Positions 48,877 through 59,454 of a stretch of DNA of 64,000 bases are shown piece after piece. The notes under the pieces were generated by a model, which did no database searches, was not told the DNA's origin, and was given only the letters and a program-made list of their open reading frames with translations. The position numbers and the translations under genes were made by a program. The stretch's first letter is position 1. The number at the start of each line of letters is the position of its first letter. The DNA comes from Mallotus nudiflorus (taxonomy: Eukaryota > Streptophyta > Magnoliopsida > Malpighiales > Euphorbiaceae), in contig CANTUR010000821.1 of NCBI GenBank assembly GCA_947683625.1, positions 62,001-126,000 on the forward strand. Direction: 5' to 3'.

Positions 48877-50200
48877 TGTCATACCTCAAATTTAACTATC
48901 TTTAAAAAGGTTCGATGATGAAACAAATCCCCAAGATGACTAGAGTTTGCTCATTCCTAACACCTCTAAAGTATACAACGTTAAAACACCTAACTGACCC
49001 CACCATTATGTGAAATTGATCACCAAGACATTACTTATGAAATACGAATTATTAGAATAACAAAAGGTTTATTTTGAGAAAAATCCTCTTAGAGTACTCA
49101 GCTCATCAGGTCGGTGCGCATTTTGTTAGACTAAAACCCAGCTTCATGAAAAAATAGAAATCAATTTTGATAAAACATACTTCAGAAACACATCCATAGG
49201 GCTCTAAAACCTTTAAAAATGGTCCAACATAACCCGGATATCAACACATATTGCTTAGAAGTGCGCATAAACACCTATATGTGTCATGTGCTAAAATTGA
49301 AGCTGAATTCGACAAAATAGACTCCAAAAATGCATCTAAAAGGCCCAAAAACCCTAGGAACCAACCCTATAATAACATGCGTAGAACTTGAGAATAGTGC
49401 ATAGAGTGTCAAAGTGCGCATGAAAAAGCACATAAGCATGTGTAGCCACGCGCAAAAATCCCCTCACACACGTGTAACCACACCAACACCACCCCATTCT
49501 ACATATTGTTTTCTATAAATTGACCCCTATACACCCCATTTAGGGGGGGGGAGGAAGTGAAGACACACACACAATTAAGAGTTAGTCCGGTCAAAGGAGC
49601 AAGAAACCCTTTCCTATACAGTTTTTGCTCTTCCACAACATTTCCTTTAGGTTGTTAGATCCCTTTTCCACTAAATGCAGCCTTATCTTTTTCAAAGCAT
49701 GCTTCAAAGGTATATAATCTAGCATCATTTTATTGTCATTTTAAACCTCTTGATGAGGAAAGCTTGATAATCTCTCGAAGCTAGAGCTTCAAAGTTCACA
49801 CAAGCTAAGTTGATTCTAAGGACTATACAATCATTTTAGCATGTTAATTTTATCACACTACATTTATTTTACTGTTACCAGCATTTAAAAATATTATTGT
49901 GCTTGTGTAATGAGACTGGCAATCTTATATGCAACGTGAATAATATATATTTTATTATGCTCATCTCATGTCATCATTCTACATCCTCTATTTCCAAAAC
50001 CATGAAATTGCATTGTAAATATCAATAACATGAAAATGTTCATGTCCCATAATAGATTCATCATGTTCTTGGTCTAGTGATGACCTCATGCATCCTTTAT
50101 ATTATCATTATCACCATAGCATAAAAAATCACTACAAGCATGATTATCCTATCATTCATTGAATAAATTATGTAAATGATGGTGCTATTCTTACAAATCT
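48877..50200 (+). mobile_element. Probable solo LTR or other insertion in element D
   Basis: Starts TGTCATACCTC, a common plant LTR opening. It contains a TATA-like TCTATAAATTGACC at 49513 followed by a G-run and A/C-rich leader-like sequence, as in an LTR promoter. Element C has unrelated sequence (its second array) at this place. I could not find a convincing right end or TSD, so the right boundary is approximate and the call is tentative. Confidence 0.4.
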
Positions 50201-50699
50201 ATCATGTTAGATTTATTTTTTTGTAATCTTTTCCTTTTTATATGTATTTTAGGAAAGCGATGTAATAAATAAGCTATTCATTTAGTAAAAAATATACTCT
50301 CAGCGTAAGATAGTTAATGATATCTTTGACTTTTATGAATTATAAAAAAACAATAGTCATGAAAATAAAAAATAGTGAGATTCATTAAGTGCATGCTATC
50401 TCATGATAAAGTGATGAATGTTCTCATAAATTTTCAAAAGAAAAAGGTACCTTTTGTAACAATCATTATATTGAACTAACATCAATGATTCTTCAGGAAT
50501 AACAAGTCCAAAAGAAGAAGATAAACTCAACATGTGCAATTAACACTAACTCTAATAAGTTAATTAAAGTCAATAAGCAATAAAGGTAGTCGATTAGAGT
50601 CAATCAACAAAAATTCGAAGACAATCAGCCAAAAAATTCAAATTACTCAACACAGTTGATAAACACAAAATCTTAAAATCCTAGTTAACACAAAATTCT

Positions 50700-51780
50700 A
50701 ATGTGATGTCTGCATTTTGCATAAACTGCACTTCATCTCAGTTATATGTTATATAGTAGCTATAACACAATTTTTAAATTTACCTTGTTATATGCTACAT
50801 AGTAGCTATAATATAATCTTTAGATCCACTTTGTTATATGTTATATAGTAGTTATAACAAAAATTCCAAACAATCACTTTTTGGTAGACATTTCATGAGA
50901 ATTATAGCACATTTTAAATCTTTTTACTAGACGCTCCATAGGACCTATAGCACCATTATCACAATTTGCTAAATGCTCCATAGAACCTATAGTATATTTG
51001 TCTTCATCTATACACTACACAGTAGTTATAACATATTTTCACTAAACTTTCCACAGGAAATATATCAAAACTTTTAGTTACTAAATGTTCCATAAGAACT
51101 ATAGTACAATTAGCTAAACACTATATAGCATCTATATCATATTTTTGCTGAGTGTTCCACAAGGAATATAGTGAAAATAATAATCACTAAATGTCCCACA
51201 GGGAATGTAGCAAAATACATTGAACATAGTATCAATCATTATTAACAAAACATAGTGATAACATCACCGCTATATGTTCTATCAAAACTATAGCCTATTT
51301 TCAAAATGCATTGAACCTAGTGTCGATCGTTATTCACTGAACATATTGATAGCATCACTTCTATATGTTCCATCAGAACTATATCATGTTTTCAAAATAC
51401 ACTAAATGTAGTGTCAATCGGCATTCATTAAACATAGTGATAGCATCACTACTACATGTTCCACCGAAACTATAGCAGGTTTTTGAAATGCACTGAACGT
51501 AGTGTCAATTGCTATTCATTAAACACAGTGATAGCTTCACCACTATATGTTCCATCAGAACTATAACATGTCTTCAAATATACACTGAACGCAATGTTAA
51601 TTGCTATTCACTGAACACAGTGATAACATCACCACTATATTTTCCACTGGAACTATAGCCTATTTTCAAAATGCACTGAATATAGTGTCAATTGCTATTC
51701 ATTAAACACAGTGATAGCATTGTAGCTAGAAATTCCACAGGAACTTTAGTGCTCCATAAACTACATTCAACATGACATAG
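50700..51780 (+). repeat. Element D 3' UTR tandem array, 91-bp palindromic units
   Basis: Six 91-92-bp units with anchors at 51221, 51312, 51403, 51494, 51586 and 51677. Each unit holds CACTGAAC.TAGTG, GTGATAGCATCAC (a dyad with a 3-base loop, for example 51437-51449) and a TATGTTCCATCAGAACTATA-like dyad. From 50700 to 51200 shorter units carry CTATA-GCA-type phrases. Tandem repeats upstream of the 3' LTR are a known trait of Ogre/Tat elements. Confidence 0.88.
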
Positions 51781-51875
51781 TTCATGTATAGTCAGGATAC
51801 ATAGGTAAGTGTTCTGACTCTTTGCTTTGAAATTTTATGCTTATTTGCTTTGCTACAATTTATCAAGCAAATAGC

Positions 51876-51888
51876 AACAAAGGGGGGC
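51876..51888 (+). other. Polypurine tract of element D
   Basis: ACAAAGGGGGGC shortly before the 3' LTR. Element C has the same sequence. Confidence 0.88.
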
Positions 51889-51892
51889 TATG

Positions 51893-54065
51893 TATAAGCA
51901 CCCAATTTCAGGATAGTCGAGTGTGGATGCGACAAAGGACTCCAATAATGAAAATTTGTTATAAATAGGTGTATGGATATTGATTTTTGAATCTTAGAGC
52001 TTAATTGCAACTTTTTAAGGACTTAATTGTGATGTTTTCTTTAGGAACCTAATTGAAAAAGTTTTAATTCTTTTAATTTTTTTTAAATTAAATGTTAAAA
52101 ATTAAATTTCTATCAGAATTTTGATTATAATTATGGAATTTTGATTGGAAATCTATAATTCCAATTGAAATTGTACTATTTCGATCAACATTTTTTCATT
52201 TTTTAATGAATTTTGATTTTTGAGAATATTTTTTTTTGTTTTTTTCATTGGTTAAAAAATAAAATAATAATGATAATTAAATTTTATCTTGTGCAAATTA
52301 AAATTTTTTAAAAAACTTCTCTCATTTATCTATATCCTGTGATTTGATAATCACGAGAGGTGGATTTGTTGAGGTGGGATAAATCTACGGGTTTGAATTG
52401 AAAAAGATAACTTCTTTGTCAGCTTCTTCCTCTTCTTCTTCTCCTAGGGGGATTTCTTCTTTCCTAAAAAAACACAGAGAGACAAGGCTGAAAACTAAAA
52501 AAATTAATTATGCAGAAAAAGAGAGAGAGAGAAAAAAAACGGCTTAAAAAGACAAAAAAGACTCTACTGCGAAAAAAAAAACTTTAAACCTACATTCTTT
52601 TTTAAAAAAACATAGTACATTTGTGAGATCTAAAATCAATCATGAATCATATATTAATTTTCAACGGTGATTCCTACTCTCAGGAGCAATCAAACTGAAC
52701 AATATCATCCTATTGTTTTCCTCTTTCTTCTATATTATTCTTTTCTTTGATTTTGTTTTTATTATTGGATCATCTACTAATTTTTTATTCTCTTTTGCAC
52801 TTTTTTGTGATTTTGTTTGTAATGGGTATAACCAAAATTGTAGGGTGAATACGTGAGGAAGATCCATAAGATGTCATGGATTTAATTATGTAGTCATTTT
52901 TCATTAGATTTTAGGTTTTTAATATTATGTGTTTTTATTATTTATTTGATTAATTTGGACATGTAATTAATTAGTTTTAATTTATATACGTAGGAATTGT
53001 AATAGCCCCAATAGTGGAAATAATAATATTTTTATTTTTTCTACACTTTTAAAATGATTAGCAAATTAGGGTTCATTTGGTAAACCTAAATTAAAATCAA
53101 TGGTGATTGTAGATTAATATTAGGTTGCATGAAATCAAATTAGAGTTTTTTTAGAAGAAATAATTTAATTATTTGTTTGATCTTTTTATTGGATTTTTTT
53201 AATACTTTTTTTTATGTTTTTGGGTTTTCCTTTATTTTTGTGCATTTGGGCCCCAAGTCCACGTTTAAGATTAACCCATTTAGTTAATAGGCTTTTAATT
53301 GGATTTTAGGTTTTAATTAACTTTAAAATCAATTTAGGCCCATTAGGTTAATTTAGACTTAGGCCCACCTTTTAGCTATTAAAATTAACTTAGAATTAGC
53401 ACAGTCCATTAAAGCATCTTTTTCTTTTCTTAAAAATAAATAGAATTAGGCCCATTTTTTCAATTAAATTAAAATTAATTAGAATAAGGCTCATTAATTC
53501 AAACCCAATCCAATTCATTTCCATAAAATTTAATAGACTTAGACCCATTTCTTTAGAATTAAAAAGGTAGGCTTAGTTCATTACTTTAATTAAAATGTAG
53601 GCCTACCTTTAGTTCCATTTCATTTATAAACAAAATATAAACTTAGCTAACCTAATTAAAATAACATAGTTTAGACTAATTCAGAGACTTCTCATTATAT
53701 AAATGCAATTTTAATGTGCCATTTCATGACTAGTTGCCTTGGGTTAGATGATTGATAATTAGGGTTTAAAATGAAATTACATGTAATTAGAGAATAAAGT
53801 AATAATTAATCAACTAATTCTTAATGAACACAAGACTTATAGAAGTTAGTATCCCGTATCTACAATCTTCTGGTTGTGGTGCTAACTTTCTTTTAGAGAA
53901 TCGAGTGCCACCACTTTCGATTTGTCCCAGTTATTACCCTGGGTGGTGACTCCTCATCTCCATGCTATGTCTTTGTGATATAGTAGTGTGTTCCTTAAAG
54001 CCCTAAGCTCAAACAGTGTTGTAGTTGCTAAAATATTGGACGCGTGTTAAACCCCACCATCTACA
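51893..54065 (+). repeat. Element D, 3' LTR (2173 bp)
   Basis: Aligns with 41062-43289. By alignment it starts TATAAGCACC (TG to TA). CTATG happens to precede it, as it precedes the 5' LTR, so the start could also be set at 51891. Ends CCATCTACA before TSD CTATG. Confidence 0.9.
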
Positions 54066-55172
54066 CTATGCACCTGTATAAACTGATGTACGTTATTTTT
54101 ACATATATTTTAAGTTGATTTTTAATGAAATTTGAACAACTATTTAGAATAATTTGGGTACAATATAAGTTTAAATAGGAAATATATTAGTGTTAGTGTT
54201 TAATTAGGATTTTATTAGTTAAAGCATATTTTTGCGAGTTTTTGTTTGGTATTAATTTATTTTTCCTTTTGTAGTTAAGTTTAAAGAGGAAATCTAAAGG
54301 AAGTAAGGAATTATGTGAAGCACAACATACAATACGGTTTACTAAACCACGTCAGGTAATCAATTTAACAAGATGGAAGTAACACACCTTCTCTAAGCCA
54401 TGAGCAAAGTTATGTGGTTATCTGCCAAGCTAGAAGAAAAGGAAACATTTCAACACAAAATTTGACATGACATGCCTCAAACTATGTGCATGTCCTATGC
54501 AACATGACATGACATGTAACATGGCTTGTACAAGCCATGTCGAAAATCAAAATGGGCAAAGAAAGATGACATGCCTTTATGAAGCTGTGAGTTAAGCAGT
54601 GTGACAATTACAAATTCAAAAGAAGAAAAGAAAAATCAACACACCTTCATCATATAATGTCTCAAGTCGTGTGCTTTTTCCAGATCCCAATTTGTAATAT
54701 GACATAAGATACAAGCCATGTAGAATAAAAAGTGGTTTCTTTGCCCGAAATGGAAAAGGATTTTAGAGGTTTTCAAATTCTTTATTTGGTGGACCCTACA
54801 AAAGGAGGATTATGAGAAGCTAGAAATCATCTTTAGTCATTGATTGGTGGCCATAAACTAGAGCTAAATGAATATTGAAGAAGATTTATGTAAGAAATTC
54901 AAGAGTTTATTTTTATTAATTCTTCTTCCTTCATCCTTAATCATGTTTGTATTTTTTTCCACAACCATGGGTGGCTAAATTTTCATTAAGGTTTAGGTTA
55001 GAAGTAGCTATTCCATTATATGATTGAACATAATTTTTTATTTATTTAATTTGATTTTTAGTTAATTCTATAAGTTGCACTTAATGTATACTTTCATTCT
55101 TGACCAGCTTGTTTGCATGTTTATCGATAGATTCACTAATGAGAGTTAGGGGAATTTATCAGCTTAAGACTT

Positions 55173-55626
55173 TATCATGACCCAAACTAAGGAGTCATGA
55201 TCGATGCTAGGGAACGAGAATTCTTTCAAATCTGGAACCCGTAGCAAGCCTTAAAATAAAAAAAAAACTTGCAATAATAATACAAAAATACCCCAGAATT
55301 AAAACTTCATTTAATATAAAAATAAATCTTTATATCATATCATAATAAAAATATCTTCATATAAGATTCAGGTGTAAATTTGCTAATAATACAACACACT
55401 ACTAATACAATAACACTACTATTGTAGTGATTACTAAAAATACAAGAAGATAATAGTTCAACATTTATATAAATCAACAGGAGAAGAATGAGTCCGACAA
55501 ATAGTACTACGAGGAAGGTTTGATGCAGTAGATTCTAAAAAAAATGTTGGGGGGAGTCAAACCTCACCGAGTGAATTATTATAATATATATACATGCAAC
55601 CTAAAGTCATATACAATCAAGCATCA

Positions 55627-55667
<41 letters not shown>

Positions 55668-56660
55668 CATGCATTTCACACATATGCTAAAATCCACTTT
55701 TATATAATAAGAAATACATAAAAAATTTATTTTGAGTAAAGGATCGGAGCAGAACCCTAAATAGTTTACAACCTCAATCACTGAATCTCACTAGCCTATA
55801 GTCATATTTAATTCTAAAATATTTATCTTTTCCATTTTTGGATAGTAAACTGGCCCCGAGAGACTAAGTCAACCGAGCTTCCATAATCTCACTGTCAGTG
55901 TGATTGGCCTAGAGACACTAGGTTAACCGATCTCCCATAATCACACTACTCTCTTACCATAAATCTCAATAATCAAATAATCTCATAATATCAAATCCTA
56001 AAAATCTAATGCATTGGTATGTACACACTAGGTATAGCCCACTAAGTAGCACGTTCTACTGCTATCCTTCAAATAAATCTTATAATTATTAAATATAATA
56101 AAATGCATAATTTAAACATTATAGCGTCCATTTTTAAAGAAATATACCACTTATATACTAAACATATGCTGAATATATACCAAATGTATACCAAATATAT
56201 GCTGAGTATATACAACAAATATACCGAATATATACCAAACATATACATAATCATTTAGTAAAATAATTCATATTTAAATACATTATAAAAATATGGATGC
56301 TCATAATTATGTATTCGACATGCAATACATATATAAAATAATAACTAATAGTTGTGCGCTCCTCTAAAAAAGATAGACTGGCCTGGTCCAATAGGCCTCG
56401 GTCTCGGTGCAACTATAGAAAATAAATAAATAATATTATTATTAGAATAGAACTCCTAATTTTATACTAATAGGAATATTAGAGTAAGACTCAATTTAGG
56501 ACACAACTCGACCAAAAATTAAAAACTCAGGATCAACTTGATGTCACGTTTTATGAGAATTCTACAAAAAAATTAGCAGAGTCTCTTTTGTAAAATGGAT
56601 GTCTCTCTACTGAAAATAGAGCCAATCCTACAAGCAAACACACTTCAATATCCAAAAATG
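55173..56660 (-). repeat. Element B, 3' LTR remnant
   Basis: Aligns with 58955 to about 60470. Starts TATCATGACCC (TG to TA). Holds the stem-loop pair at 55841-55946 and a GT/AT microsatellite at 55627-55667. The rest of the LTR is deleted. Confidence 0.88.
55627..55667. repeat. GT/AT compound microsatellite
   Basis: (GT)n followed by (AT)n. The same array lies at 59412-59455 at the matching LTR position. Confidence 0.95.
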
Positions 56661-57380
56661 CACAGTCTTAATGTACCATCCTTCTTCATCACAAATAGGA
56701 CTGTGCACCATAAGGAGAAACACTAGGTCTAATGAAACCCTTGTCCAATAAGTCTTGCAACTGCTCCTTTAATTCCTTTAACTATGCAATAACAATTCTG
56801 TAAGGTGGCATCAAAATAAGGGTTGTGCCTAGGACCATATCTGTATAGAATTCGATCTTTCTGTGAGGTGGTAAACTTGGCAACTCCTAAGGAAAAACAT
56901 TAGGAAACTCACAAGCTATCGGAACATCTGTAAGAGATAACTTCTCTACTGAAGTATCCCTGACTAGTGCCAAGTATCCTTGACAACCTTTCCTCAGCAT
57001 CATCCTAGCCATGATAGCAAAAATAAGATTCTGAGGTGCATAACTCTTATCACCCATAAACTTAAACTCTTCTTCATTTAGAATTCTAAAAATCACCTTT
57101 TTACTCTGACAATCCACAACGACATAGTGCTGACATAACCAATCCATACCAAGGATCACATCCAATAACACTAATTTCACTAACAATTCCCTACCTCATA
57201 CTAACACTGGACAATCAGAAAGAAGCACATCGGTGTCTAATGAATCGCTTAGAGGAGTGGCGATAAATAAATGAAAAGCCATCCTCAAAACTTGCCAACA
57301 TGACTTCGAAGCAAAAATAGGGGACATGAAAGAATGTGTGCCACCTGGATTAATTAAAACTCTAGTATCCAATTAACATA
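56661..57380 (-). pseudogene. Element B protease and first part of RT
   Basis: Protease: VILGMDWLCQHYVVVDC and GYLALVRDTSVEKLSLTDV, then IACEFPNVFP, open from 57186 to 56887. The active-site part upstream is eroded (near 57310-57360). RT begins near 56850 with an LLDKGFIRPSVSPYG-like stretch and stops near 56661 where the LTR sequence starts, so RT core, RNase H and integrase are gone. Confidence 0.85.
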
Positions 57381-58750
57381 CTAGAAGTATACTATAATAA
57401 TGGCATTGGATGCTTGAGCATTTTGCTGAGTAAGGGTGAAAAATCTAGCTTGTCCTTAACCTCCTTACTAGTTGGTGGAAGCCATACCAAAACCTGTAGC
57501 ACCCCCTCTTTAACCTCTGCCATGCCCCTGCTGGGCAACAAGCTACATCGTACTCGGATATTGTGATAGAGGCAACTGATAAGGAGCTGGAGTTGAACTA
57601 GCAATAGACTGCTACTGGTAGCTAGAATATGGACACGCTCTAGCAAAATGTCCTATCTGTCTACATCTAAAATAAGCTCCAAGAGTCATGTAGCACGATC
57701 CTTGATGGACTCTCCCATACATCTAATAAGCATTGGTTGTTGATCCTATGCTGTCGGAACTCGAACTTTGACCACTACTACTGTTGGTAGCACCATAACC
57801 AAATTTTATAAGTTTACACGATCCACTATAGCCATGTTTGCTACTCCTGTGGACTCTCTACTGAGGTCTTTGTCTCTGCTAATAGGATCCTCTTTGCTGA
57901 TTGCTAGAGCTAATCTAGAATGTGGTATATTGTGTATTCTATGATCCTCCTGCTTGAACACCTCACAACTGATAGTAATCAGGCATAACTCCCTACCTGA
58001 CGAATTTGAGCTCTATCTCCTTGGCTAACTCTATCATCGACTCAAGAGTAAGGCTTATAGTAGGCATCTCTACAAATGCATAACCTAGTCCAGTGATATA
58101 CATAGTAATTATGAAGTATTGATCTCTCATTAGGACCTCTGCATATTGACCCAGTATGAGGAATCTCTAGTGTACTTCTTTACTGATATGTCACTTATAG
58201 TAATACCCATCAGCTGAAGTCTGTAACTCTTTTGCATAGGCTCTGGATAGAAAAGTCTTATAAACCTCTCTCGAAATTGAGCCCAGGTGAGTGTCATCAT
58301 GTGCGGTTGGATGACCTGAATGAACCAATCTAAGGTTGGCTCCTTGATAGACAACTTGACTATCATGATCCTTTGATACTCGGTGTGAGCAGTCTGAGTC
58401 CTCATCTCAATAGCAAGTAGAATGTCTAGAGGGTTTGTAGTCCCATTGAATGATATTCTGCTGACTCTGGCATAAAAAAATGCTGCCTCATGGTCAAACA
58501 TACCCTGTTGATAAACAGGCTGCATCTGCAGTAAGACTAGAGGTATAGTAGCTTCTTTAAACTTTGCCCTTATAGGTTTCTCATCCTGTAGCTCTCTCTA
58601 CTTACGACAACCTACTGCTCCTTGAGGTTTACCTCTACCTCTGCCTATATGCCTGGCTAGCGGGTTAAGAGGTAAAACCTCATCCTGAAATGACTTATCA
58701 TCCTTGGCCTCAATGACCGGTGGAGCGACACGTGCTCACCTCCTCATTCT
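57381..58750 (-). pseudogene. Element B gag
   Basis: Best piece 58525-58130: MQPVYQQGMFDHEAAFFYAR, NPLDILLAIEMRTQTAHTEY, TLDWFIQVIQPHMM and MTLTWAQFRERFIRLFYPEP. It keeps the Trp and the Gln codons that became stops in A. A zinc-knuckle region near 57650-57690 is eroded. The start lies near 58745, where the minus strand reads MRR as in A. Confidence 0.85.
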
Positions 58751-58940
58751 GAAAAAGATAAAAACTAGTGAAATTCAAACAAGACAGATAATGACAAATA
58801 ACAAACAGACATCCTAATAGTTACATGGAAAACTATATCAAGGAAGACTTATCGAAGACATATTCAACCTAATTTACTGCATTAGTCTCAAAGAAAAATG
58901 CAACTCTGATAATATAGGTCCACAACACTAAAAACCTAAG

Positions 58941-58952
58941 GTCTTATACCAA
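58941..58952 (-). other. Degraded initiator-Met PBS of element B
   Basis: The minus strand reads TTGGTATAAGAC beside the LTR, one or two changes from the TGGTATCAGAGC of element A. Confidence 0.75.
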
Positions 58953-58954
58953 TT

Positions 58955-59412
58955 TGTCACGACCCAAACTAGGGAGTCATGACTGGCACCAAAGAACGAG
59001 AATTCCTTCGAATCCAGAACCCATAACAAACCTTAAAATAAAAATACATGCAATAATAATAGGAAAATACACCATAATTACAACTTTATTTAATATAAAA
59101 ATAAATCTTTATATCATATCATAATAAAAATATCTTCATACAAGATTCAGGTACAAGGTTTCTAATAAGACAACACACTACTAATACAACAACACTGCTA
59201 TTGTAGTGATTACTAAAAATATAGGAGGACAATAGTTTAGTATTTACATAAATCAGTCGGAGAAGAAAGAGTCTGACGAATAGTACTACGACAAAGGTCC
59301 GATGCAGTAGATCATGAAAAAAATATTAACATGAGTTAGACCTCACTGAGTGAATTATTATAATATATATACATGTAACCTAAAGTCATATATAGTCAAG
59401 TATCAGTATATC

Positions 59413-59454
<42 letters not shown>

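Larger units (their letters stand above)
41062..54065 (+). mobile_element. Element D: Ogre/Tat-like gag-only LTR retrotransposon, 13.0 kb, plus strand
   Basis: LTRs 41062-43289 and 51893-54065. TSD CTATG on both sides (41057-41061; 54066-54070). PBS starts at 43290 and the PPT ends near 51888. Internal order: leader, gag (about 44215-46080), antisense coding region (48330 to 46690 on the minus strand), linker, a foreign segment (48877 to about 50200), 3' UTR array. No protease, RT, RNase H or integrase motif is present, exactly as in element C, so the missing pol is a family property rather than two separate losses. Mobilisation must have used proteins from another element. Confidence 0.92.

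Noticed and set aside
50700..51780. Could the spaced repeats be a CRISPR array?
   Set aside because: Units are contiguous 91-bp tandem repeats without unique spacers, in a plant retrotransposon 3' UTR.
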